Shown here: piece after piece, positions 16,229 through 25,944 of the stretch
How positions within the stretch are numbered: the first letter of the stretch is position 1
How the letters are laid out: each line of letters opens with the position of its first letter
Origin: Lachnospiraceae bacterium
GTDB lineage: Bacteria; Bacillota; Clostridia; Lachnospirales; Lachnospiraceae
Direction of reading: 5' to 3'
Length of the DNA: 64,000 bases
Assembly: GCA_017436305.1 (NCBI GenBank)
Contig: JAFSDJ010000038.1
Coordinates: 1 to 64,000 of the forward strand
The notes under the pieces: model-generated
The model's database searches: none
The model's input: only the letters and a program-made list of their open reading frames with translations
What the model was told of the DNA's origin: nothing
Position numbers and translations under genes: made by a program

Positions 16229-18064
16229 ATGGCAAAAGCACAAAGAGTACTAAGCATTGAGATTGGTTATTCCTTAACACAAGTCTGTGAAATGGACTAC
16301 CACTCAAAACATCCAAAGGTTTATGGCGTTTTCAGTATGAAAACACCACAGGGAATTTTAAACGATGGTTACATTCAACCAACAGAAGAATTCACTAGAG
16401 AATTAAAATCTTATTTGGATGCAAATGGAATGAATGCAAAGAAAGTAATTTTCGTTGTTTCATCTACCAAAATCGCAAACAGGGAGGCTATGCTTCCGGT
16501 TGTTAAAGAAAACAAAGTTAGAGAAATGGTGTTAAGTAACATTACCGATTACTTCCCTGTTGATCCACAAATGTATCAGTTTGCTCATAATATTATGAAC
16601 ACGGTTACAGATCCGGCTGGTAATAAACAATATCACTTAATGTTAATGGCAGCACCAAGTGATATGTTTGATGGTTATAGCAGACTTGCAAAAGGTCTTG
16701 GTTTAGAACTTGATTCCATTGACTATAATGGTGACTCCATTTTCCAGGCTTTAAAAACAAAGTTTGCTACAGGTGTAAACCTGGTTGTTAAAATTGATGA
16801 AAGAAGCTCATTAATCACCGTTACCAATAATGGTGTTATTACTATGCAGCGTGCAGGTATGTATGGTGCTGACCAGATTGTAGAAGTATTAACAGAAACA
16901 GATGTATATGGCGATAAACTTACATATGATGCTGCTGTTAAAACTCTTAGAAGAAATAATCTGGTTATGCGTTCTGATGAAGAAGAAATTTTAAGTCAGA
17001 GAGAGAAAGAAACTGAAGAGTTATTAAAGGCACAACAGCAGGCAGCTGCTCAGGCAACAGCAAAAGGTGATACAGTAGCAGCAGCAGCGGCAAGTGTTGC
17101 ATCAAAACAGGCAGATGCCAACTTAAAGATGCTTCGTTTAAGAAAAGATGTTACATATGCATATCAACAGTTAATCAGCTCTATTGTTCGTGTAATTGAC
17201 TACTACAATTCAAAGAACAGAGATGCGGCTATTGATAAGATTATTATTACTGGTATTGCGGCTGACTTCTGGGGATTTTCACAGGTGCTTGCAGCAGACT
17301 TAGGTAGAGATGTAGAAGTATTAAGAGACTTAGCGGGAACTAATATTAACCAGGGTCTCCACTTACAGGATATTTCGATTGGTGATTACATTACAGTTAT
17401 TGGAGCAGGTCTTAGTACATCAGGGTTCAGACCGGATTTAGCAACTGTTACCACAAAGGGAACAAAGAAAACAAGCACTGCTATCGGTTCAAATGATAAG
17501 ATTCCGGCAATTTTTGTAGGAGCTTGTGCGGCTATTGCAGTTGGTTTACTTGCATGGGCGGGTATTCCATATCTTACAGCTCAGGCCGAAAATGAGGCGT
17601 TGCTTGTAAAGAAACAGCAGTTACAAGAAATTCAGCCTATTTATGAAGCGTATGTCCAAACGGAAGCTGATTATAATTATTTAACAGCTGTATATGCGCA
17701 GACAGAGAACTACAACTCAGATTTAATTACTTTATTTACTGATTTGGAAAAATTAATGCCTACTAAAATTAGTATTAATAGCTTAGAGATTACAGAAACG
17801 GATGTGTCTATTGGTGCTACATATCCAAATAAACGTTCTTTGGCTAAGGCAATTATTCAGTTAAGATCCCTTGGATATTTCTCTGATATTTCTTGTACCA
17901 GTCTTTCAACGGTAACAGACAAGGATAACAAAAATGTCAGCGAGGTAGAAGCGACTATTTTATGTACATATGGAATGAATCCGAAAGTTATTGAAGAAGA
18001 AGCCGTTGATGATTCCTCAGAAGATGCAACAGCAGAAACAACAACAGAAGAAACGGTAGAATAG
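16229..18064 (+). CDS. PilM-PilN fusion, type IV pilus alignment protein
   Basis: A single 611-residue protein covering two normally separate pilus proteins. Residues about 5-400 are PilM, an actin-like ATPase fold (LSIEIGYSLTQVCEM near the N-terminus). In most systems PilM sits in the cytoplasm and binds the N-terminus of PilN. Here a transmembrane helix follows at about residues 425-449 (FVGACAAIAVGLLAWAGIPY), then a coiled-coil stretch and a PilN-like ferredoxin fold (LMPTKISINSLEIT, LGYFSDISCTSL). An Ala/Gln-rich insert occurs near residues 265-295. The C-terminal tail is acidic and Thr-rich. AGGGAGG lies 6 bases before ATG. The fusion would lock PilM to the membrane. Confidence 0.85.
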   Translation: MAKAQRVLSIEIGYSLTQVCEMDYHSKHPKVYGVFSMKTPQGILNDGYIQPTEEFTRELKSYLDANGMNAKKVIFVVSSTKIANREAMLPVVKENKVREMVLSNITDYFPVDPQMYQFAHNIMNTVTDPAGNKQYHLMLMAAPSDMFDGYSRLAKGLGLELDSIDYNGDSIFQALKTKFATGVNLVVKIDERSSLITVTNNGVITMQRAGMYGADQIVEVLTETDVYGDKLTYDAAVKTLRRNNLVMRSDEEEILSQREKETEELLKAQQQAAAQATAKGDTVAAAAASVASKQADANLKMLRLRKDVTYAYQQLISSIVRVIDYYNSKNRDAAIDKIIITGIAADFWGFSQVLAADLGRDVEVLRDLAGTNINQGLHLQDISIGDYITVIGAGLSTSGFRPDLATVTTKGTKKTSTAIGSNDKIPAIFVGACAAIAVGLLAWAGIPYLTAQAENEALLVKKQQLQEIQPIYEAYVQTEADYNYLTAVYAQTENYNSDLITLFTDLEKLMPTKISINSLEITETDVSIGATYPNKRSLAKAIIQLRSLGYFSDISCTSLSTVTDKDNKNVSEVEATILCTYGMNPKVIEEEAVDDSSEDATAETTTEETVE

Positions 18065-18075
18065 GAGGAATAGAC

Positions 18076-18969
18076 ATGAAGTTCAAAATGAAGGATTCGG
18101 ATAAGAAGATATTATTGTTTGTTTTAGGTGCGGCAATTTTGGCACTGACATATTTTATGGCATTCCTGCCTTTAAAAGAAAAAACTGAAACTTTAAAAGT
18201 TGAAAACCAGACTTTATCAGAAGAAGTTGCATATTTACAAAAGTTAATGGATGACAAAGAGTTCTACGTTTCAGAAACAGATAGAATGAATGTGGAAATC
18301 GAAGAAATTAAAGCACAGTTTCCATCAGAATTACATCCGGAAGATGAGATTTATTATGCATCCAACAGTGAGACAAAGTATGATGTAGTTGCAACGGAGA
18401 TGGAAATGCCTCTTGCAGAAGAAGTTAGTGTATCTGTTGCAAGTGTTGCGGATACAACACAAGCAGAGGTTGTGGATGATGGTACTGCAAGTGCAGAAAC
18501 AGTAGAAGGCGAGAGCACAGATGGAGCATTATCGCAGGTAGAAGAAACTGTATCAGCAAGCAGTTCTATAACTCTTTACAGAGCACCAATTAGCTTTGAA
18601 TTCCAGATTACTTATAATTCAGTTAAAGATTGGGTTAAAGAGATTTTAGAAGATGATGAAAACAAAAAAGCTATTTCTGAACTTAGCTTAAACTTTGACG
18701 AAAAAACAGGAAACCTTAAAGGTGAAATGATTGTTAATATGTATAGTCTCACCGGAACAGAGAGAACATATGAATCACCAAGCATTCCTGGAATTGGTGT
18801 AGGTACAGACGATTTATTTAAATCAGCAGACAGATTAAACGCTGCAACAGAAAATAATACATATGATGCAAATGCAGAAAACGGCGATGCTGCAAATGCA
18901 GATGATAACGAAGACGCAGATGCAGAAGAAAACAAAGACGACGCAGATAATAAGGAAGACGAAGAATAA
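18076..18969 (+). CDS. PilO-like pilus alignment protein
   Basis: A 297-residue bitopic membrane protein. One transmembrane helix (LLFVLGAAILALTYFMAFLP, about residues 12-32) is followed by a coiled coil (about 36-80) and an extracytoplasmic domain. This matches PilO/GspM topology, and the position after the PilMN fusion agrees. Family similarity is otherwise weak, so the call rests on topology and context. Two features are unusual: an acidic, Ala/Val/Ser-rich insert at about 120-160 and a strongly Asp/Glu/Asn-rich tail over the last 40 residues. AGGAGG precedes the ATG by 7 bases. Confidence 0.7.
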   Translation: MKFKMKDSDKKILLFVLGAAILALTYFMAFLPLKEKTETLKVENQTLSEEVAYLQKLMDDKEFYVSETDRMNVEIEEIKAQFPSELHPEDEIYYASNSETKYDVVATEMEMPLAEEVSVSVASVADTTQAEVVDDGTASAETVEGESTDGALSQVEETVSASSSITLYRAPISFEFQITYNSVKDWVKEILEDDENKKAISELSLNFDEKTGNLKGEMIVNMYSLTGTERTYESPSIPGIGVGTDDLFKSADRLNAATENNTYDANAENGDAANADDNEDADAEENKDDADNKEDEE

Positions 18970-19023
18970 TTATTAATTTTAACTGTTTTCAATTTTAAGT
19001 AATATTTAAATGGAGGAAGTGCA

Positions 19024-20655
19024 ATGAGAGTCCAAAAAAATAATAAAGGTTTTACTTTAGTAGAGGTTTTAATAGCGGTGTCTATTTTGGCGGTTCTTGT
19101 TGTACCGTTAGTGGCTAACTTTGTTACTTCCTCCAAAGTTAATCAAAAAACAAAAAGAGTAATGAATAGTACTTCGATTGCACAAAATATTATGGAAGGT
19201 ATTAGCTCCTATGGTGTGGAGGATACGATTATTCAGTTAGAGGATAGTGGTGCAGAAGATGTAGAATTAAAATTCATACCGGAAAACATGCAACCTAAAA
19301 ACTGGGGGAAAGCCAAAATAAAGTATACAACCAGTACAGATCCTACAACCGGTGAAGCGGTTTATAGACCGGATTATGATATTGACCGTTATCAGGATGA
19401 TGATAACAGAGAGTTGATTCGTGCAGATGCGTATTTAGAAGGAATATTTAATGATGGTTCAGATGTTGTAAATTCTGCATTTACATCCAAATATTTAAAA
19501 TTGGATGCAGCTGGTAAAATTATTAGAGATGCTAATAAAAAACCAACTTTTTTGCCGGATAATGACCTGCATGCGTATATGTTTTGGATGAAGGATATAG
19601 AATATGCAGGACAGAAATATGATGTTCTTTTATCAATTGATGCTAACAAATATCGTGGTTCGGAAGGTGACACTTTAGATACAGCTGCTCAGGATCTTTC
19701 AAGTTATACTTCCAGAGATGCATTGCAAAATGCTATTAATAATTCCGGACATGAATTACACAAGGATAGAAATTACAATACATTAAAGCTTGCTGATGTT
19801 ACCAATGGAATTGGTACCGATGCAGCAGAAAATGATAGTATTCGTGATAGATATTATATGGAGGATGGGGCTGCGTTTGATAATGCGCTCAACTTCTTAC
19901 TTTTGAGTTGTGTACATGGAACCACAAGGGAAGAACTGCAAAAAAACATTAAGAGAGAAATGTATATAGATATTAGACGTGAAGCAAACGTAATTGATGG
20001 GTCAAAACCATATACAGTAATTGGAGTTACGTTTAAATATACCATTGCGGATGCTTCTATGATTGATACAGCTAGCGGTATTTCGGAATATGTGGAAGCT
20101 GAAAAGGTTATTTTCAGAAGTTGTGAAATTAAGCCTAGAAACGTATATTTTTTCTATACACCGAATTATTATCCTACGGATTACACCGGTAGTGGAAAGG
20201 ATGAGATATATGTTACCAATACCGCAGGTGATACGGTAAGTGGTGTAACCTATGGTGAGGAGCTTAATCTTTATATTGTACGTCAATGTGCTACTGAAAT
20301 GACCACTGGTTCACTTCGTACTGATTTAATAAATAGTGAAGGTAGATATAAAGTTAAACTTACATTAAATGAGAATATTAAGGATGATGTTGTTGAAAAT
20401 ATTAAAACTCATCTTTTTTCAAATATAGATTATTGTCTTGCAAGAGATGAACATTTAGGTAACGGTAGTATGGGTACTTATATATTAAATAGCAGAGCTG
20501 CCAGTGCAGACGATATAGATTTAAGTGGTTTGATTGGTTCAGGTGCTACAGATGATGAAGATTATATATATGACATAACAATAGAAGTATTTAGAGCAGG
20601 ATTCGGATATAGTCAAGAAGAACGCCTTGCCAGATTTAGGGGTAGCAGTAATTAA
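19024..20655 (+). CDS. Large minor pilin (prepilin-type N-terminus)
   Basis: A 543-residue prepilin-like protein, about three times the usual size of a minor pilin. The leader MRVQKNNKG is followed by the cleavage site G/FTLVEV with Glu5, then the helix LIAVSILAVLVVPLVANFVT. The remainder is a long Asp/Thr/Tyr-rich extracellular part with no domain I recognise and no Cys-rich region. It opens a run of five genes that have no counterpart in the core assembly machinery. In other systems such minor pilins form a priming complex at the pilus tip; that role is inferred. GGAGG lies 7 bases before ATG. Confidence 0.85.
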   Translation: MRVQKNNKGFTLVEVLIAVSILAVLVVPLVANFVTSSKVNQKTKRVMNSTSIAQNIMEGISSYGVEDTIIQLEDSGAEDVELKFIPENMQPKNWGKAKIKYTTSTDPTTGEAVYRPDYDIDRYQDDDNRELIRADAYLEGIFNDGSDVVNSAFTSKYLKLDAAGKIIRDANKKPTFLPDNDLHAYMFWMKDIEYAGQKYDVLLSIDANKYRGSEGDTLDTAAQDLSSYTSRDALQNAINNSGHELHKDRNYNTLKLADVTNGIGTDAAENDSIRDRYYMEDGAAFDNALNFLLLSCVHGTTREELQKNIKREMYIDIRREANVIDGSKPYTVIGVTFKYTIADASMIDTASGISEYVEAEKVIFRSCEIKPRNVYFFYTPNYYPTDYTGSGKDEIYVTNTAGDTVSGVTYGEELNLYIVRQCATEMTTGSLRTDLINSEGRYKVKLTLNENIKDDVVENIKTHLFSNIDYCLARDEHLGNGSMGTYILNSRAASADDIDLSGLIGSGATDDEDYIYDITIEVFRAGFGYSQEERLARFRGSSN

Positions 20656-20673
20656 TAGAAAGGGATGTTTCCT

Positions 20674-23034
20674 ATGCTTAGAGCAATTTTAGAAAAATTT
20701 AAAAAGACAAAGGGGAAATGTAATGATAACACAGGTTCTTCTGTTATACTGGTAATAATGACAATTGCGTTTGTTGGTACACTTGTAGCTATTGTTACAT
20801 ATATGTCATATTACAATCATTTAATGAAATATAGTGATAGAAGTTCAAAAGAAAATTTTTATACTGTTGAAACTGCTTTAGATGAAATTAATATGGGGTT
20901 GCAAAGAGAAATATCAAACGCTATGGCTGAGAGTTATACTGCAACCACAAAATTATCCGACAAAACAGTGACAGAGAAAGATACACTGTTTAAAGAATAT
21001 ATGAAAAATAATTTACAGCAGAAGCTTAAATTTTCCAGTTCTGATTTAGATCACTATCAGGTTAATAGATTGATAATGTATTTGGACAAAACAAGATATG
21101 ATACTTCTTCAGGTGTTGGTGCGGTTATATTGACTACAGATGCGGAAGCTGAAATGAAAACTGAGGATGATAAATTAATTTTGAAAAATGTACATATTCA
21201 ATACAAGGATACCAGAGGTTATGTTTCCATTTTAAAAACAGATATTGTTATGGGATTTCCTGATATCACATTTGCTTCAAATAAAGAAGTACCGGATTTG
21301 GAGGAATATTGTCTGATATCAAATGTCAGACTTGAAACAGAGGCAAGTACAAGAACGGAAGTAGTCGGTAATGTTTATGGTGGAACAGAAGGTATCTTTT
21401 CCGAAAACTTTAGTCAGCTTTTATTCAAACCTACCACAGGTAGAAGCTATAGCCTTGTAATTGCTGACAAAATATCCGCAATTAATGGAACTCGAGGTGT
21501 GAATAGCATTATAACGGCGGAAGGAAGTCAGGTTTGGGCTAAGGGAATTGATGTGGATAGTTCGGATATTTTACTAGAGTCCAACACATACATTGCGGAT
21601 GATTTAACTGTGGAAGGAAAGAATTCCGGAGTTGTATTAAAAGGTAATTATTATGGATATGGAAATGGACACGGAAATGCGGCGGTTAGTAGTTCTATTC
21701 TTATCAATGGTGCAAAGACAAGAATGGATATGTCGCAACTTAATAGTTTGATGCTTATGGGGCATGCGTATGTAGGTGCAAGTCACTATGATGCTAACAC
21801 TACAGAAGCTTCAGATTATGTGGAAGATGCTAGTGAGATTACAGATGATGATACAGATTTAGTGCCAAATAATGAAGATTTAATACTTGGACAGTCTGTA
21901 GCTGTTAAAAGTGACCAGTTAATGTACATGGTTCCATTGGAATGTATGGGATATGAAGGTGAGACGCAAGTACTTGCCAAAAATCCAATTACCTTATCAG
22001 AATATAATACACTTACTAAGACAGAAAAGAAAGATTCCAGAGGAAATGTAGTAGTTGACAGTTATGGAAATCCTGTATTACGGTATGATGTTGTAAGATT
22101 AGATAAGGTTTGTGCAAAACTAGGAAAATCTGTAAATAGTTATGGTGTAACCTATCAGCCTGTTTTCAGAAAAGTAAATGGAAGCATATTAGTATATTAT
22201 TATATGTCTTTTAATTCTGAATCTATGGCGAATAAGTTTTTTGAAGATTATTATACAGCAGATAAAGTTGCTTTGGATGATTATATTAAAGAGTATATTT
22301 CAGATTTTAAATGGAATTCTGATTTAGGTGTAAAGGCTGCTGATGGTAGTGTTTCCAATCCACTTCATCTTGCGGGTAATCTTGTTAGCTTTGATAATAG
22401 GGGAACTGCTTATTTGAAAAGTGATACAACAGCAGAGGATGTTGAAGATATTGCTGCGATTAATGCAACTATTTCAGAGTATTCAGAACGATATATGGCA
22501 TTGTCCACCAAACTAATGTTTAACAAGGGCAGTTTGTCGGCAACGGAAATAGGCAGAACAGTATTTGAGAATATCGTAGTAGACCAGATTCAGTTTGATG
22601 CAATTGTTCCACCGGGAGATGAAATGGTATTTAATAAAACAGAGGCAGGAGTAGCTGCTGATGTAAAAGCCATGATTGTTAATAATAAAGGTTACGAAAC
22701 TTTTGTTATTGATTCTGATAATGCAGAAGATTTGTATCTTGTTGTAGCGACCGGAGATGTAAGAGTTAACGTATCAAAATTTAATGGATTAATTATTTCC
22801 GGTGGTACGGTTTCCATTAGTCCTATTTGTATTAACATTTCAGCATTTGCAGAAAATGTTATAAAAGCAATGAACTGTAAAAATGATGCCGGTACAAATT
22901 TTGCGGCAGATGTATTAATTGATAGGGATGCCTATTTAAATTATACGTCCACAAGCGAAGAAGATGTAGTAGACGAAAATGGACATATTCAAATTGGTAA
23001 ATTGATTCATTACGAAAATTGGAAAAAAGAGTAG
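20674..23034 (+). CDS. PilX/GspK-like giant minor pilin lacking Glu5
   Basis: A 786-residue protein with a short basic start, a likely prepilin site after TG (followed by SSVILVIMTIAFVGTLVAIV) and no Glu at mature position 5. Lack of Glu5 and large size are traits of GspK and PilX, which cap the pseudopilus tip. The helix is followed by YTVETALDEI, similar to the PilX N-terminal region. The rest contains several segments resembling a beta-helix (residues about 210-370, Gly/Asn/Ser-rich), unassigned. I prefer ATG 20674 because ATG 20665 overlaps the ribosome-binding site AAAGGGA. It begins 18 bases after the previous gene. Confidence 0.8.
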   Translation: MLRAILEKFKKTKGKCNDNTGSSVILVIMTIAFVGTLVAIVTYMSYYNHLMKYSDRSSKENFYTVETALDEINMGLQREISNAMAESYTATTKLSDKTVTEKDTLFKEYMKNNLQQKLKFSSSDLDHYQVNRLIMYLDKTRYDTSSGVGAVILTTDAEAEMKTEDDKLILKNVHIQYKDTRGYVSILKTDIVMGFPDITFASNKEVPDLEEYCLISNVRLETEASTRTEVVGNVYGGTEGIFSENFSQLLFKPTTGRSYSLVIADKISAINGTRGVNSIITAEGSQVWAKGIDVDSSDILLESNTYIADDLTVEGKNSGVVLKGNYYGYGNGHGNAAVSSSILINGAKTRMDMSQLNSLMLMGHAYVGASHYDANTTEASDYVEDASEITDDDTDLVPNNEDLILGQSVAVKSDQLMYMVPLECMGYEGETQVLAKNPITLSEYNTLTKTEKKDSRGNVVVDSYGNPVLRYDVVRLDKVCAKLGKSVNSYGVTYQPVFRKVNGSILVYYYMSFNSESMANKFFEDYYTADKVALDDYIKEYISDFKWNSDLGVKAADGSVSNPLHLAGNLVSFDNRGTAYLKSDTTAEDVEDIAAINATISEYSERYMALSTKLMFNKGSLSATEIGRTVFENIVVDQIQFDAIVPPGDEMVFNKTEAGVAADVKAMIVNNKGYETFVIDSDNAEDLYLVVATGDVRVNVSKFNGLIISGGTVSISPICINISAFAENVIKAMNCKNDAGTNFAADVLIDRDAYLNYTSTSEEDVVDENGHIQIGKLIHYENWKKE

Positions 23035-23042
23035 GTGTTTGT

Positions 23043-23612
23043 ATGAAAGATAACAGGGGCTTTTCGTTATTAGAAGTACTTATTATAGTTATTGTAATAA
23101 GTGTTGTAGCAGGATTTGGCTTAAGTAAAACAGAAGCGATATTTGGTTATAATGCGAAAGAAGCATATAAGAAAGTTGTTACTACTTTAAGTAATGGTAA
23201 AGTTCAGACACTTTCTAAATCACAGTTAGTTTCTAATAACACTCCTGTTAAGACGGGCTCATCGGTAACAACCAAGGTGAAAGACGATGGGGTGTATATT
23301 GAAATTTACGTAAAGGGAAGCAATATTTATTCAAAGACTTATATAAAAGGTATAGCTGAAAATCCTGATGGTGTTAAGATTGGTGAAAAAGGTGTTGTTA
23401 TCAGTTATAAACTTGATGATGGTACGACAGGCACGTTAACAGAGGAGGAAGGGCATGGGCTAATGTTCTCTTATGATCGTTCCACGGGAGCCTTTCTTCC
23501 ATATAGTGGAAATAAATACATAACTGAATTGACTGTATCGGGTGGAAAGAGAAGTTATGTAATAAAGTTAATGCCAAAGACAGGAAAAGTTGTAAAAGTA
23601 GGGAAATTATAG
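23043..23612 (+). CDS. Minor pilin (prepilin-type, GspH-like size)
   Basis: A 189-residue prepilin with leader MKDNRG, cleavage site G/FSLLEV (Glu5) and helix LIIVIVISVVAGFGLSK. The size and the order next to GspK-like and GspJ-like partners resemble GspH or FimT, but the globular part gives no specific match. The start ATG 23043 follows AGGTG by a few bases and lies 8 bases after the previous stop; an in-frame ATG at 23019 inside that gene would add eight residues. The stop codon TAG overlaps the next gene's ribosome-binding site, so translation is probably coupled. Confidence 0.82.
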   Translation: MKDNRGFSLLEVLIIVIVISVVAGFGLSKTEAIFGYNAKEAYKKVVTTLSNGKVQTLSKSQLVSNNTPVKTGSSVTTKVKDDGVYIEIYVKGSNIYSKTYIKGIAENPDGVKIGEKGVVISYKLDDGTTGTLTEEEGHGLMFSYDRSTGAFLPYSGNKYITELTVSGGKRSYVIKLMPKTGKVVKVGKL

Positions 23613-23621
23613 GTGATGGTT

Positions 23622-25934
23622 ATGAAGAGCGTGTGGAAGAAAGCAGGACAATTAAAACGGAATAATAAGGGGTTTAGCTTAGTAGAGGTTCTAATTGCAG
23701 TATCGATTTTAGCTGTTATTAGTGGTACTACTTTGGCATTTATGCGTCAGAGTTCTCTAACCTATAATAAGACCAGCACAGAGGTAGATGTTCAGACAGA
23801 AGCACAGTTAACGGCTAATGCGATTACAGACAGGGTAATTGATTGCGAGACTCAGCTTAAATTTTATGATGGTCATGAATCTACCATTGTAGACCCGTCA
23901 GGTGGGTCTACAACAGTTTATGACAGTTATACTGTTAAATATAAGGTTGATAGTTCTATCTATACGGTTTCAGATCATGTGCTTCAGATAACCAATGCAG
24001 ATAGTCAGACACAGGCAGTTATTTTTTGGGATAAAAATAGGGAAGTAATATATTATAACGAAACAAATTGGAATGGAAGCGACTGGGCTTCTTTTGATAG
24101 TAACAAGGCGGAGTTGATAGCTTCAGATGTTACTTTGTTTGATGTGCATACAGAAAAATTGAATAAACAGAAAATTCTGGAATTCGATATTGAATATTCA
24201 GATAAAGGAAAGAAATATAAAGGCAGTTATCAGGTTCATATGAGAAATGATGTAGTAGAAGGTTCCGGTGCAACACCGGGTGGTCCGGAGGAGGATACTA
24301 TTACAAGAGTAACTGTTGAACCTTCGTCTGCATATATCGTAGCAAAGAAGAATCAAGCGTTGATTTTACCTGGAACTTTTAATGCAAGAGTTAGTGGAAG
24401 AGGTGCTCTTTCAAGGGTAACTTGGGATGTAACTGCTACTCCGGATGAAACCGGTGTTGTACCAAATGCATCTTTTGTAACACAGTCAAGATTCTCATTT
24501 TTACCACGTGAGGTTACGCCGATTCCAGATCCGACGGTAAAGTCATTTAAACTTGTGGCATACTCAGTTCAGGATCCAAGCAAGTCAGGATTTGCAACTA
24601 TTTATGTAAAAAAAGCTACAGGAGTAACGATAGAGCCTACCTCAGAACTTGGAAATAACGAAGAAGGTAAACCGTCAGCGACGAAAAACTCAACAATTAA
24701 TTTTGCGGGTTCTACAGATGGTTGGAATTTAACACGTGCAGAAACCGCAGTTACATGGAAATTGTATAAGAGTATCAGAAATTCCAGTGGAGCTTATTCA
24801 GAATGGACTGAAGCAACGGATAGAAATGAAGCATATATGAGTGGAACCACCGTAGTATTAAAAAATAGTGTAAATTCAGGCTATCGTTTTAAAGTAGAAG
24901 CAACATCTGTTTTTGATACAGCAGTGAAAAATGAATACATTTTCTATGTACAGGATAATGCTATTGATGTGGATTTAGATTTCTTGCGTGGTCTTAACAT
25001 GGATTTAAAATCTTATTATATGGCAAATCCAATGGAGATAGCAGGTGATGTTATCTATGTTACCAATATTAACAAGATAGAAATTACAAGTGTTCCGGAT
25101 TATTATACAGAAAGTTCGGGAGACAGTTCCAGAGATTATTCAGAATTTATTTACTTTGACAGCAATTATGTTCTTTATGTAGATTATGATGCATATGATG
25201 ACGGAGGTTTTGCACGAAAACGTAGATTTTATCAGGAATTAACTATTGGACTCAGAGTGCATTTCTCTACTGCAGAAGGTTCAGATGTAAGAGAGACATC
25301 TATTACATTACCGGCAGTTCAGACAATTCGTGTAAAACCAACAGTGGAGAACATTGTTGTACGAAAAGGAAATACGGTGGATATTGAGGTTCAAACGCCG
25401 GGATATAACCTTACAAGTGCTGCTTTAATGGGTATCTATATTAATGATGAAAAGGTAAGTGGCAGTGGAAGTAGTGAGTTAAACAAATATATATCTTGCA
25501 GAATGGTAACAAATGAAGATGGAAACAGTATTTTAGGTACCAGAAACAAAGGTGTTACAAATGGCAAGTTTAAATTAACAGCTAACAATACAGAAAGAAA
25601 ATATCCGATAGGGGCCATACCGTTAAAGATTGCGGTAGATGATTATTATGTAGTATCAGGCGGGGATGCTCTTTCTTATGTGAAGTACAATGTTTATGTG
25701 GCAAACGTGGAAGGAAGCACACAGTATATTCCGGGACCGGGACAGTCAGGTTTCCCATCCGGTGTAAGTGGTGATTATAGTACCCAAACGGTAATTGTTC
25801 CAAAGTCCAATGTTTCAACAACTGACGAGATAGATGTACAGATGAGGAAAACAGGTGAACGTTATTATATGAAGTATAATGAAACAGAATACATATACGA
25901 TACTGCATATAATTATTGGAAGAAGACTAGATAG
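23622..25934 (+). CDS. Large minor pilin with Ig-like C-terminal region
   Basis: A 770-residue prepilin-like protein. Leader KRNNKG, cleavage site G/FSLVEV (Glu5) and helix LIAVSILAVISGTTLAF resemble GspJ/PilW. The first 200 residues form a pilin-like domain; beyond a Gly/Pro linker (about residue 220) come several beta-rich segments such as ITRVTVEPSSAYIVAKKNQ, similar in style to bacterial Ig-like (Big) domains. These may extend the pilus tip. The start is ATG 23622, about 5 bases after AGGTGAT; an earlier GTG at 23613 lies within that site. Ten bases separate it from the next gene. Confidence 0.83.
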   Translation: MKSVWKKAGQLKRNNKGFSLVEVLIAVSILAVISGTTLAFMRQSSLTYNKTSTEVDVQTEAQLTANAITDRVIDCETQLKFYDGHESTIVDPSGGSTTVYDSYTVKYKVDSSIYTVSDHVLQITNADSQTQAVIFWDKNREVIYYNETNWNGSDWASFDSNKAELIASDVTLFDVHTEKLNKQKILEFDIEYSDKGKKYKGSYQVHMRNDVVEGSGATPGGPEEDTITRVTVEPSSAYIVAKKNQALILPGTFNARVSGRGALSRVTWDVTATPDETGVVPNASFVTQSRFSFLPREVTPIPDPTVKSFKLVAYSVQDPSKSGFATIYVKKATGVTIEPTSELGNNEEGKPSATKNSTINFAGSTDGWNLTRAETAVTWKLYKSIRNSSGAYSEWTEATDRNEAYMSGTTVVLKNSVNSGYRFKVEATSVFDTAVKNEYIFYVQDNAIDVDLDFLRGLNMDLKSYYMANPMEIAGDVIYVTNINKIEITSVPDYYTESSGDSSRDYSEFIYFDSNYVLYVDYDAYDDGGFARKRRFYQELTIGLRVHFSTAEGSDVRETSITLPAVQTIRVKPTVENIVVRKGNTVDIEVQTPGYNLTSAALMGIYINDEKVSGSGSSELNKYISCRMVTNEDGNSILGTRNKGVTNGKFKLTANNTERKYPIGAIPLKIAVDDYYVVSGGDALSYVKYNVYVANVEGSTQYIPGPGQSGFPSGVSGDYSTQTVIVPKSNVSTTDEIDVQMRKTGERYYMKYNETEYIYDTAYNYWKKTR

Positions 25935-25944
25935 AGGTAGGTGA

